IMG/VR virus record: IMGVR_UViG_3300028114_000011
Span: 1 to 64,000 of that record
Direction: 5' to 3' (one strand)
DNA length: 64,000 nucleotides
Source: a virus
The notes beneath the pieces were generated by a model, which ran no database searches, had not been told where the DNA came from, and was given only the letters and a program-made list of their open reading frames with translations. Below are positions 1-6,734 of the stretch, in pieces (position 1 is the first letter of the stretch; every line of letters starts with the position of its first letter). A program made the translations under genes and the position numbers.

Positions 1-240
1 TTTACCACCAAAACCAAAATTTACTTTAACAACCTTTCCTTTGTCGTTTTTGACATACACTTTGAACTTCTTGATGTCTCCTTGCATGATTTTACCAAGT
101 TGAACTTTTCTTCCTTGGTATTCTGCTTCTTGAAGTAAATTAACGTCTTCTACTGAACCATAAATGTCTTCGTAGATGAAGTCATTAGTATTAATGAATT
201 CCTCCATTAAAACCTTCTTTATGATTGTTTCTATATTCAT
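1..240 (-). CDS. Partial protein with capsid-targeting-like N-terminus
   Basis: An open frame starts at ATG 240 and runs off the left edge, giving 80 codons. The N-terminus (residues 1-14) is a basic amphipathic helix ending LMEE, the hydrophobic-x-Glu pattern shared by about ten proteins in this window and resembling T4 prohead-protease sites. The rest is basic and ends near the edge in KVNFGFGG. I recall similar basic stretches in T4-like marine phage proteins but cannot name a function. TATTTAT lies 4 nt before the ATG. Virion-internal location is inferred from the leader only. Confidence 0.7.
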   Translation of the reverse strand, partial: MNIETIIKKVLMEEFINTNDFIYEDIYGSVEDVNLLQEAEYQGRKVQLGKIMQGDIKKFKVYVKNDKGKVVKVNFGFGGK

Positions 241-244
241 ACCT

Positions 245-251
245 ATAAATA
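245..251 (-). promoter_or_regulatory. TATTTAT motif, putative late promoter
   Basis: Coding-strand TATTTAT followed by AGGT and the ATG at 240. Confidence 0.45.
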
Positions 252-266
252 TCATATAAACAAAAA

Positions 267-288
267 AAGGTGAAGTCTCCTTCACCTT
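267..288 (-). terminator. Rho-independent terminator
   Basis: A perfect 9-bp stem (267-275 with 280-288) closes a TCTC loop, with a T-run on the minus strand at 261-268. It ends the leftward unit 1092-354. The 65 bases between it and the gene end at 354 hold another small hairpin (ACACG/CGTGT near 300-313) and no gene. Confidence 0.8.
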
Positions 289-353
289 AATTTTGGGTCA
301 ACACGGTTCGTGTCAACATCTCTCCACCACTTTGTTTTTATAGAACAAAGAAA

Positions 354-620
354 CTATCCCTCTAACTTGGATTTAGCAACAACAACTTCCGCCATTGATA
401 CTTCTTTATTTGTTCCCAAAATTAACGATTCTTTTAACATTGCAAACGGTATATGGATTAAAAAATCCTTGCCGTTGAAGGTCGTAAAATCTTCTTTCAA
501 GGATAGGGACGCATGAACCATATTCAAAAATATTTTGAACTGGATTTCATCCACAAAAGTTTCATTTAGAATTTCACCGTGTTTTGGGTGAACAAGAAGT
601 ACGTTTTTTACTGTTGCCAT
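354..620 (-). CDS. Hypothetical protein, 88 aa
   Basis: I start this at ATG 620 (MATVKNVLL). The frame is open upstream to 671, but only from a TTG inside the end of the preceding gene. The product has alternating hydrophobic segments and no motif I recognise. It is the last gene before the terminator at 267-288 and lies 43 nt downstream of the 142-aa gene, probably in the same transcript. Confidence 0.65.
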   Translation of the reverse strand: MATVKNVLLVHPKHGEILNETFVDEIQFKIFLNMVHASLSLKEDFTTFNGKDFLIHIPFAMLKESLILGTNKEVSMAEVVVAKSKLEG

Positions 621-663
621 ATGTTTACAAATGTAATTGTTTTTTTTTAATAAACCAAATTTT

Positions 664-1092
664 TTATTCAATTATCCATTTAATTTTTGATACAGTAAGG
701 TCTTCATAAACATTCATATATTTCAATTCATTATGAATGTAAGTGGTAATTGCATCCCTATATCTTCGGTTCATTCTTTTGACTCCATTAATAAAATCTT
801 GTCTGATATACCAACCGGAATGTTCGTATTCTTCCATATACTGGCTATTTTTGACATCAATTTCAACATCAACTTCATAAACAAATTCTCTTTGATGCCA
901 AGCGTAACCATTTTGGTATTTTCTAATTGAAGTAATTTTTATGGTTGAATTTATTAAAACTCCCCATGAATCAATATACCTATAAGGATGAGGATAACCA
1001 TTAGTTTTTATTTCTAAGGTTTTAACATATTTTTTTATAAACTTGATGTCTTTATCTTTAAGTGCGTATCCTGTTTTATATTTGTTTTCCAT
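664..1092 (-). CDS. Hypothetical protein, 142 aa
   Basis: A basic, aromatic-rich protein with many Tyr and Trp residues and no transmembrane segment or recognisable domain. It has a textbook Bacteroidetes promoter (TTTG, 19 bp, TATATTTG) whose -7 element ends 4 nt before the ATG, so its mRNA would have almost no leader. It is the first gene of a two-gene leftward unit that ends at the 267-288 terminator. Confidence 0.75.
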   Translation of the reverse strand: MENKYKTGYALKDKDIKFIKKYVKTLEIKTNGYPHPYRYIDSWGVLINSTIKITSIRKYQNGYAWHQREFVYEVDVEIDVKNSQYMEEYEHSGWYIRQDFINGVKRMNRRYRDAITTYIHNELKYMNVYEDLTVSKIKWIIE

Positions 1093-1096
1093 ACAA

Positions 1097-1127
1097 CAAA
1101 TATACTAAAAAAAATTAATTGCACAAA
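1097..1127 (-). promoter_or_regulatory. Bacteroidetes-type promoter
   Basis: Minus strand: TTTG at 1127-1124, a 19-bp spacer, then TATATTTG at 1104-1097. This fits the known Bacteroidetes consensus TTTG/TAnnTTTG. It lies just after the terminator of the large RNA and reads into the 142-aa gene. Confidence 0.7.
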
Positions 1128-1154
1128 AAAATGGATAAGAAAAAACTTATCCAT
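1124..1154 (-). terminator. Rho-independent terminator of the large RNA
   Basis: A perfect 9-bp stem ATGGATAAG/CTTATCCAT (1131-1139 with 1146-1154), a 6-nt loop, and seven T on the minus strand at 1124-1130. It closes the leftward non-coding transcript. Confidence 0.9.
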
Positions 1155-2290
1155 CAAATTTTTTACCGGTGGCTCCATTAAAAAAAACGTTGAGATTACA
1201 CGTTTGTTGTGAGAACCTTTAGAGTCATTATTGTTTCTACTCCTATCCACTTTCTTTTGGAAAGTATTTCTCAGTGACGGTCTTTTAGGTTTACCACTCC
1301 TTGAGGTTTGAATTACTCTCATCTTACTTGACTCTTTTTGAGGATGCCTCCCCAATTCGTCCTTGCGGGACTAAAGGTTTTTTGGATAATTACACGTCAG
1401 CTTGGGGCCTTCGTGTGCAATGAACGGCTCATTACTATGTAGTCACCTTTCATCCAAACCTGACGGACACTTTTCCTTAATTTATTTTTAATTGTTATTA
1501 ATCATAATAATAAGTTTTTGTGTTGTGGATTGTCGAAGTAGTGGTCCGCCACCCGAGATGACCTATCTTTTGAACAAGTCAATACTCAACTACTCCGTGA
1601 GATATCCCTACCTCCATATTTCAAGACTACTTCGTGATAGACCTCTTGGTAGAGGTTAATCAAGGTTAATAACGACACCACTCGTACTTTAACATACCTT
1701 TCGGTTTTAAGTATCCTTTAATATTGGAAAACGCAATAATGAAATTGGATAACTTCATGTTTTGCAAATATTCCTACGGGTTATTCCTATTGGTGTTCCC
1801 ACCTCAAACAGACGACCCACATCGCCTAATCACCTAACCACTTTCCCTACAGCGTTGCCCTCGGTACTAAAGGTTAAACGGTATCCCGCTTGTGTACTCG
1901 ACCTCGATTGTCCAAAGACAACCAAGACGCAAACCATCTAACACAAATGATTCACTTTATCCCACTTTCGTGGTTTATTTTAATGGACCATACACGGCCC
2001 ATTGAACTCTTCGTTTCATAAACTTTAAAGAAAAGGGGGTTAATCTTTTATTTCAAATTTTATATGAACAATTTGTTCGTTAGAATTTCAAAGAACGAAT
2101 TAATGATATAACTATTGCGGTAATATGTTACACTTACACTTTAAATGTGAAGGACTTCTGCTTTGTTTCATACAGTTAAATGTTTGTCCCGTAGTCACTT
2201 TCCTCACATACAACAGTAGCCCTACGGACCTAGACTGTTTTAATCATCAATATTTCAATTTTTTATTTCGGACGTTTCCGATTTGTTTTA
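1155..2290 (-). ncRNA. Large structured non-coding RNA, about 1.1 kb (candidate)
   Basis: About 1.1 kb without a credible gene, visibly more GC-rich than its surroundings, bounded by a host-type promoter (2291-2321) and a strong terminator (1124-1154). The minus strand folds into many perfect short hairpins: AATGGGCC/GGTCCATT (1982-2003), CCAC-GAAA-GTGG with a GNRA tetraloop (1962-1973), ACCTCT/AGAGGT (1641-1656), GTGG-CGGA-CCAC (1541-1552), GTCC/GGAC (1359-1371) and AATGA/TCATT (1419-1433). A bulged GTCC-GTAG/CTACGGGAC helix lies near 2190-2236. The one frame with an ATG (from 1355) reads through the terminator and is not credible. Size, solitary gene form and phage context recall the GOLLD and ROOL giant RNAs, but I cannot confirm membership. 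Confidence 0.75.
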
Positions 2291-2298
2291 CAAATTTA
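2269..2298 (-). repeat. Promoter/leader repeat copy 1
   Basis: This 30-bp segment matches 2509-2538 except at a few positions. It includes the -7 element and an initial hairpin CGGA-AACG-TCCG (minus strand, 2280-2269) at the predicted 5' end of the large RNA. Confidence 0.7.
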
Positions 2299-2321
2299 AG
2301 ACATTTATTTCAATCTGTCAA
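2291..2321 (-). promoter_or_regulatory. Strong host-type promoter of the large RNA
   Basis: Minus strand TTGACA (2321-2316), 17-bp spacer, TAAATTTG (2298-2291). It matches the Bacteroidetes -7 consensus exactly and carries a full TTGACA. It points into the large non-coding RNA. Confidence 0.8.
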
Positions 2322-2338
2322 GTAATTTGTGAACTTTT

Positions 2339-2482
2339 TTAAACATTTTCTACAAAAACTTTTATAGTTCCATAGAATTTAGCTCTTACACTTGCAAAGA
2401 CTTCATTTGAAGTATAAAGTTTTCTTCCTTTATCATCAAAGTAAAAAAAAATCTCTGTAGTGATGATTAAATCTTCACTCAT
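2339..2482 (-). CDS. Small hypothetical protein, 47 aa
   Basis: ATG at 2482 to TAA at 2339. The peptide begins MSEDLIITTEIFFYFDDKGR and ends FVENV; it is aromatic-rich with no known domain. It sits between the two copies of the TTGACA/TAAATTTG promoter, about 50 nt downstream of the right-hand one, so it has its own transcription start. No terminator separates it from the second promoter. Small size makes the call less certain, but the promoter spacing supports it. Confidence 0.6.
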   Translation of the reverse strand: MSEDLIITTEIFFYFDDKGRKLYTSNEVFASVRAKFYGTIKVFVENV

Positions 2483-2508
2483 AATTTTAATTTTTCAAAT
2501 TATACAAA

Positions 2509-2538
2509 GGGTCGTTTCCCAATTGTTTTACAAATTTA
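2509..2538 (-). repeat. Promoter/leader repeat copy 2
   Basis: Copy of 2269-2298. Here the initial hairpin is GGG/CCC around AAACGA (minus 2520-2509). The outer pair is G-C where copy 1 has C-G, a compensatory change. Confidence 0.7.
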
Positions 2539-2561
2539 AAACTAATATTCTGATTTGTCAA
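2531..2561 (-). promoter_or_regulatory. Strong host-type promoter of the 47-aa gene
   Basis: Minus strand TTGACA (2561-2556), 17-bp spacer, TAAATTTG (2538-2531), the same architecture as 2291-2321. Bases 2562-2654 beyond it are AT-rich with nothing else recognised. Confidence 0.78.
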
Positions 2562-2654
2562 ACAAAACAATAAAAATTTTTTGATTTTTTTGTAATAAAT
2601 ATAAATATATTATACTTCATCAAAAGTTTTATTGTTTTTAAATTTTTTTTCAAA

Positions 2655-2661
2655 TATTTAT
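2655..2661 (+). promoter_or_regulatory. TATTTAT motif, putative late promoter
   Basis: Plus-strand TATTTAT, then ATAAT, then the GTG start at 2667. Confidence 0.45.
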
Positions 2662-2666
2662 ATAAT

Positions 2667-3023
2667 GTGAAAATTTTAGTTAACGATAACGTTTTTAATT
2701 GTAAAGTTGCGGCAAACTCCGAGTCCATTCAAAAAGGTATGATGGGTAAAAAGTTTGATAGTAATTTTGATGGTATGTTGTTTATGATGCCAGATAAAAA
2801 AAATCAAACGTTTTGGATGTACGATTGTTTAATTCCTTTAGATATTATTATGATTGATGGAAATGTAATAACAAAAATTAATCATAACTGCCCTCCTTGT
2901 AATGACCAAAAAAATTGTGAAATGTTTGAGGGATTTGGAAATATTGTTTTAGAATTGGATGGGGGTATTTGTAAAGAATTGGGAATAAAAGAAGGTGATA
3001 GAATTAAAACTTCCTTATTTTAA
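2667..3023 (+). CDS. DUF192 family protein
   Basis: A 118-aa protein matching the DUF192 pattern: QKGMMG near residue 22, GMLFMM near 36, FWMYDCLIPLDIIMID near 48-63, and a closing GIKEGDRI. Family members are small beta-barrel proteins of uncertain function, usually secreted in bacteria; no signal peptide is visible here. The start is GTG, because the overlapping ATG one base out of step is followed at once by a stop. It is one of six plus-strand genes, and its stop overlaps the end of the convergent 44-aa gene. Confidence 0.85.
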   Translation: MKILVNDNVFNCKVAANSESIQKGMMGKKFDSNFDGMLFMMPDKKNQTFWMYDCLIPLDIIMIDGNVITKINHNCPPCNDQKNCEMFEGFGNIVLELDGGICKELGIKEGDRIKTSLF

Positions 3024-3154
3024 TTTTTATCAATTTTTCTTTGTAGAATATCAATAAATTTATTTCTCATATCAATTACTAAATCATTTATATTTCTAAT
3101 ACCAGATTCTGAAATAAGAAAATTTAGTTGATTTTCTGTGATGATGATTTTCAT
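3020..3154 (-). CDS. Small hypothetical protein, 44 aa
   Basis: ATG at 3154, TAA at 3020, overlapping the end of the DUF192 gene tail to tail. The N-terminus MKIIITENQLNFLISES is an amphipathic helix with ITE and ISE, so it may be a small member of the capsid-targeted set, but this is weak. The remainder is basic. Confidence 0.5.
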   Translation of the reverse strand: MKIIITENQLNFLISESGIRNINDLVIDMRNKFIDILQRKIDKN

Positions 3155-3209
3155 ATTAATGAATACCTTGTAAAAATAGAACTTAGTCTTTGTTTTATGT
3201 TATGTAATA

Positions 3210-3216
3210 TATTTAT
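3210..3216 (+). promoter_or_regulatory. TATTTAT motif, putative late promoter
   Basis: Plus strand, 19 nt before the ATG of the Cys-rich protein gene at 3236. Confidence 0.4.
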
Positions 3217-3235
3217 CTAATAAATTGAATAATTT

Positions 3236-3841
3236 ATGAAACTTTTACTCGAAAAAGAATTGTATCTCATAAAAAAAATGATGGGTATAATATTAGAAGA
3301 AGAAGACCCAAAAACAGAAGAAGAGTGCGATAAAAAAAGAGATACCGGTACTAATTGTTATTGGGCTTACAAAAAAAATAAATGTATAACTTGCCCTGAA
3401 GGTCAACGTTTGAGTTATCCATCGGAAGAATGTAGTTCATGTGACCCTGATGATGAGGTATTTGTACCAGGATTTGGTTGTGAAAAAATTTGTGATGATG
3501 ACGAATATTTTAATAGGGACAGTGGTGAATGTGAAAAAATACCACCAGGTAAATTTTATGATGGTAACCAATTACGTGATATTGACGAAGATATTTTAAA
3601 ATTTTGGGATTTAGAAAATGAAAAAAGAGAAAAGGAAGGTAAATCAATATTAAATCCTTACGAAAAACCTGAAAGCGAAGAAGACAGGGAGGATTGGGAT
3701 GAGATTTTTAAAATGGCAAACTTTTTTGTGAATGAAGACAGGATTAACGGTAAAGAAGAGAAAATATCAATCAGAAAATGGAACAAACAGACGGAGAACT
3801 GTTTGAACAATAACACTCGCCCACCAGAGTTTCCATTATAG
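3236..3841 (+). CDS. Cys-rich protein with capsid-targeting-like N-terminus
   Basis: A 201-aa protein. Residues 1-22 form a Leu/Lys-rich helix ending GIILEEE (hydrophobic-x-Glu). Residues 29-105 hold eleven cysteines in CxxC-type spacings (TCPEG, CSSCDP, GCEKICDDD), like extracellular Cys-rich or furin-like modules. The C-terminal half is acidic and charged. No signal peptide is visible, so disulfide formation would have to follow delivery or particle assembly. Its end overlaps the convergent methyltransferase gene by 6 bp. The function is unknown; an internal-head protein is inferred from the leader. Confidence 0.75.
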   Translation: MKLLLEKELYLIKKMMGIILEEEDPKTEEECDKKRDTGTNCYWAYKKNKCITCPEGQRLSYPSEECSSCDPDDEVFVPGFGCEKICDDDEYFNRDSGECEKIPPGKFYDGNQLRDIDEDILKFWDLENEKREKEGKSILNPYEKPESEEDREDWDEIFKMANFFVNEDRINGKEEKISIRKWNKQTENCLNNNTRPPEFPL

Positions 3842-4684
3842 CTTTTCGTTTTTAATTTCTTTTATTGTTTTAAAATATTCAACTCTTGTTTTTGCAACTT
3901 CACAATAGTTTGGTGATAGTTCTATTCCTAACCATCTTCTACCTAAAACTTCAGCCGCCACCAAACTGGTACCACTTCCTGCGAAGGGGTCTAATACTAT
4001 ATCGTTTTTGTAGGATAATATCTTAATCGCCTTAGTTGGTATGTCCATCGAGAACGTAGCCTTGGTGAGTGACTTAGTATCTGCAAAGTAATTCCACTGA
4101 CCAAACACAAGTTCCATAAACTCTTTCTTATCTTGTTCTTCATACACCACTTTTTTCTTAAAGGTTCCGTCTTCTTGTTCAATATCAGTTGGGACTCCTG
4201 TCCATTGCGGTTGTCCTTTGGTCAATTTTTTTGGACTATTTTTATAAGCTAGTATCAAACACTCTTTCGGGTTATATATGTATGGTTGACTACAATTCAT
4301 CCATGAACCCCAAGCGGTAGTCTTACTTCTATGTGGAGAATCTTCAACTAAATCCACAAGACCGAACCATTTAAATCCTATAGATTTCATTACGTTCCAT
4401 ATTTCAGAAACTATAAAAACTCGGCCACCTCGGTCTTTCAAATTAATCTCGAATGGGATATTTACGCAAATTCTACCATCATCTTTTAAAACTCTAAAAG
4501 CCTGTTCTAACCATTTCTTGGAAAATTCAAGGTATTCTTCCAAATTTGTATTATCATCGTAAACATCATAATTAATGTTAACTGAATATGGCGGGCTGGT
4601 TAAAACTAAATCTATTGAATTTTCAGGAAGTATTTTCATTACTTCAACACAATCCCCATTTATTATTTTTCCTGTTTCTATCAT
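3836..4684 (-). CDS. Site-specific DNA methyltransferase (N4-cytosine or N6-adenine, beta class)
   Basis: A 282-aa AdoMet-dependent DNA methyltransferase. The catalytic motif TSPPY is at residues 29-33 and the AdoMet-binding motif DPFAGSGTS near 231-239, so motif IV precedes motif I (beta-class order). The SPPY form is typical of N4-cytosine enzymes but also occurs in N6-adenine ones. No cognate restriction gene is adjacent, so it probably modifies phage DNA against host restriction. It ends overlapping the plus-strand Cys-rich gene and follows a 32-aa membrane peptide gene by 1 nt. Confidence 0.92.
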   Translation of the reverse strand: MIETGKIINGDCVEVMKILPENSIDLVLTSPPYSVNINYDVYDDNTNLEEYLEFSKKWLEQAFRVLKDDGRICVNIPFEINLKDRGGRVFIVSEIWNVMKSIGFKWFGLVDLVEDSPHRSKTTAWGSWMNCSQPYIYNPKECLILAYKNSPKKLTKGQPQWTGVPTDIEQEDGTFKKKVVYEEQDKKEFMELVFGQWNYFADTKSLTKATFSMDIPTKAIKILSYKNDIVLDPFAGSGTSLVAAEVLGRRWLGIELSPNYCEVAKTRVEYFKTIKEIKNEKL

Positions 4685-4685
4685 T

Positions 4686-4784
4686 TTAAAATATCATTTT
4701 TACTACTTCATAAACTAATGTCCATACCATTGTCAACCAAACTATGGTAATTGTTGTTGCTACTATTCTATATCTTGTTTTCAT
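4686..4784 (-). CDS. Tiny membrane peptide, 32 aa
   Basis: ATG 4784 to TAA 4686. A basic N-terminus (MKTRYR) is followed by one hydrophobic helix of about 20 residues. It is packed between the 131-aa membrane protein gene (2 nt away) and the methyltransferase gene (1 nt away). Tight packing and a good transmembrane profile support it; function unknown. Confidence 0.5.
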   Translation of the reverse strand: MKTRYRIVATTITIVWLTMVWTLVYEVVKMIF

Positions 4785-4786
4785 TT

Positions 4787-5182
4787 TTATACCATATTAA
4801 CTATTATTTGTGCCAATTTATAACCTGTAAATGCTCCTGCCGCCGCTGAGCCAGGTAATACTATAAATTTACCTAATATTGTGTCATACTTTTTCCTATT
4901 TACAATATAAGAAATGAGTATGTAATAAACAATATAGTTGATTAAAACCATAAAGTCCAGTTCTTTTGCAACAAATACAACAACTGAGTTTCCTAAAACC
5001 CCCCACATAAAATTTATTAGAGTTTCTCGAAGTAATTCGTTTGGTGTTGTTATTGCATCTAAGACATTAATCTCTCGATTCAGACTTGATTTTTTGTTCG
5101 ATTGTTTCGATGTGGTGTTCGAGGTACCAGAGAGCTTTTCTGAGGTCCTCAAGTTCTTTATCTTTTCTTTTTTTTCCTGCAC
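4787..5182 (-). CDS. Membrane protein, up to 131 aa
   Basis: The C-terminal 80 residues contain two or three hydrophobic segments (around FMWGVLGNSVVVFVA, LINYIVYYILISYIV and the Gly/Ala-rich end). The longest frame opens at GTG 5182, but its first 40 residues lie over the DUF3310 gene in another frame and are low-complexity Ser/Lys/Asn. The true start may therefore be a non-ATG codon near 5065, just after the DUF3310 stop. Holin-like size and topology, but nothing specific to support that. Confidence 0.6.
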   Translation of the reverse strand: MQEKKEKIKNLRTSEKLSGTSNTTSKQSNKKSSLNREINVLDAITTPNELLRETLINFMWGVLGNSVVVFVAKELDFMVLINYIVYYILISYIVNRKKYDTILGKFIVLPGSAAAGAFTGYKLAQIIVNMV

Positions 5183-5302
5183 GTGATATATATTTTACTG
5201 TGTTTCCTAAACTAAATCCTAATTCCCAAGCATCAATTACTTTGATTGCTTCATATGTATTTTCTTCCCTCCGTAGTGTTCAGGGTGATTAACTTGTTCC
5301 AT
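5067..5302 (-). pseudogene. DUF3310 gene with a one-base frameshift
   Basis: ATG at 5302 overlaps the glutamine synthetase stop as TAATG. The first 12 codons read MEQVNHPEHYGG, the diagnostic DUF3310 start. The frame then fails, with a stop after 21 codons. Stepping back one base near 5265-5268, in a GGAGGGAAG context, restores a full DUF3310 C-terminus (EAIKVIDAWELGFSLGNTVK, ISRAGKK, LEDLRKALWYLEHHIETIEQ) to TAA 5067. A missing G in a G-run, real or from sequencing, explains it best. DUF3310 proteins are small phage proteins of unknown role. Confidence 0.85.
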
Positions 5303-6423
5303 TATTCCTCTTCTCTATATTCTTTTAATAATTCATCAGCCGGTCTTGTTCCGTATTTACCATCAATATTTTTAATATCAACTTTAGAATTCATTTTCAT
5401 TGTTATTTCCATAAGTTCTTCAGCAGTATTTAAAGATTTTAAAACTTGATTAACAACTCTATAAGAATCGGCATTTGATGCTGGTCTTCTATCTTCTAAA
5501 TAACCTCTCCAATTTTCAGCAGTTGTTTTAGGAATTCTAATTGATGAGCCTCTATCCCCAACACCGTATGAAAACTTATCAATATTTTGTGTTTCGTGTT
5601 TACCGGTTAATCTCATATTATTATTTGAACCATATTCTTTTATATGGTCTTCGTGTCTTGAACCAAACGTATTAAAAATAGATTGGAAGTATTCGTATCC
5701 ACCTAAACTTCTCATTCTTTCATTTGAAAAGTTTGTATGCATTCCTGAACCATTCCAATCACCAGTAATTGGTTTTGGATGTAATACAATTTCATAGTTA
5801 AAGTTTTCAGACAATCTGTACAAGAAATATCTACTCATCCATAAATCGTCCGCAGCATTTAAACTACCTTTTGAAAATATTTGATACTCCCATTGTCCAA
5901 GAGCAACTTCCGCATTTATACCGGTAATTTCCATACCATATAACATACATAAACGCATATGTTCTTCGGCAAAACTACGACCAACAACATTGTGACCAAC
6001 ACCACAATAGTATTTACCTTGAGGGTCTAATCTAAAACCAGTATCGTGTCCTAAAAATTCATTTGTTTTTTGGTTTTTAATAAAGTATTCTTGTTCAAAT
6101 CCAAACCAAACATCACTTTGGTCTTCTATTTTTGACCTCATATTTGATTCGTGTGGTGTCCCGTCAGGATTTACAACTTCACATAAAACATAAACTCTAC
6201 TATTTTCCAAAGGAAAACTTTTTTGTGAGTAATATTTCACAGGTTTAAGAATCCTATCTGAGTTTTCAGTGTCAGCTTGCATTGTAGATGACCCATCAAA
6301 CCCCCATTCAGGAAATTTAAACTCAATGGAGTTTAAATCCATTTCTTCAACTTTAACTTTACTTCTGAGGTTAGGTTCAGGTAAATAACCATCCAACCAC
6401 ACATATTCTAATGTAACTTTCAT
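5302..6423 (-). CDS. glnII: Glutamine synthetase, type II (GSII, eukaryote-like)
   Basis: A 373-aa enzyme of about normal GSII length that would make glutamine from glutamate, ammonia and ATP. The beta-grasp N-domain has FPEWGFDGSST (about residues 36-46). The catalytic domain has WFGFEQEYF (metal ligands), GINAEVALGQWEYQI, HPKPITGDWNGSGMHTNFS (ammonium/glutamate site), DRGSSIRIP (ATP/phosphate contacts) and EDRRPASNADSY. No catalytic block is missing, so it is probably active. Some Bacteroidetes and Proteobacteria carry GSII, so acquisition from the host is plausible. It starts 4 nt inside the preceding 60-aa gene (ATGA) and is coupled to DUF3310 downstream. Possible role: nitrogen supply during infection. 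Confidence 0.95.
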   Translation of the reverse strand: MKVTLEYVWLDGYLPEPNLRSKVKVEEMDLNSIEFKFPEWGFDGSSTMQADTENSDRILKPVKYYSQKSFPLENSRVYVLCEVVNPDGTPHESNMRSKIEDQSDVWFGFEQEYFIKNQKTNEFLGHDTGFRLDPQGKYYCGVGHNVVGRSFAEEHMRLCMLYGMEITGINAEVALGQWEYQIFSKGSLNAADDLWMSRYFLYRLSENFNYEIVLHPKPITGDWNGSGMHTNFSNERMRSLGGYEYFQSIFNTFGSRHEDHIKEYGSNNNMRLTGKHETQNIDKFSYGVGDRGSSIRIPKTTAENWRGYLEDRRPASNADSYRVVNQVLKSLNTAEELMEITMKMNSKVDIKNIDGKYGTRPADELLKEYREEE

Positions 6424-6602
6424 TTTATTTTATTTATGTAATTTATTATTTGTTCTTTTTTTACTCCTTTTTTATACAAGTTATAGACTTGCATAGAAAA
6501 ATTGTCGGTACACACAATAGCATCCGCTTTTAAGTAGTTTTCAAGATTATGTAGATTATTAAGTATATTTTCTTTTTTTAATACTCTTTTATTAAACCCC
6601 AT
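6420..6602 (-). CDS. Hypothetical protein, 60 aa
   Basis: A small basic protein, mostly helical by composition, translationally coupled to glutamine synthetase (ATGA overlap). It has a central ADAIVCTDNFSMQVYNLYKK segment and no known domain. It lies immediately upstream of the synthetase in all likely transcripts; a regulatory role would be a guess from position only. Confidence 0.7.
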   Translation of the reverse strand: MGFNKRVLKKENILNNLHNLENYLKADAIVCTDNFSMQVYNLYKKGVKKEQIINYINKIK

Positions 6603-6720
6603 TTTGTTTTTTTTCTTTAATGGTTAAATATAACTTTCTAACTTGATTACCTAACTCTGTATCGTTAGGGTATTTTTTTATTAAATTTTTTATTTCTTTA
6701 ACTAATTCTTTTTTTTTCAT
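6592..6720 (-). CDS. Small Lys-rich protein, 42 aa
   Basis: ATG 6720 to TAA 6592, overlapping the next gene by 11 nt. The product (MKKKELVKEIKNLIKKYPND...) is strongly basic and helical. It forms a small-gene string with 6420-6602 ahead of glutamine synthetase. Function unknown. Confidence 0.55.
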   Translation of the reverse strand: MKKKELVKEIKNLIKKYPNDTELGNQVRKLYLTIKEKKQNGV

Positions 6721-6734
6721 ATTAGAAATATAAA

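Noticed and set aside
1035-1355. A 106-aa minus-strand reading frame inside the 1.1-kb non-coding region
   Set aside because: It runs straight through the strong terminator at 1124-1154 and into the next gene's promoter, the protein has no recognisable features, and the region folds as RNA.
1155-2290. Group II intron or RNase P RNA (GAGCCGTT and GAGGAAAGT fragments are present)
   Set aside because: The complete domain V of group II introns and the paired P4 elements of RNase P RNA are absent; the fragments are short enough to be chance.
2125-2325. A 66-aa plus-strand frame
   Set aside because: It lies over the minus-strand promoter and the 5' part of the structured RNA; composition is not protein-like.
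5230-5302. Programmed -1 frameshift in the DUF3310 gene
   Set aside because: No X-XXY-YYZ slippery heptamer or obvious downstream stem; a one-base indel in the G-run is simpler. Kept as an open question in the findings.
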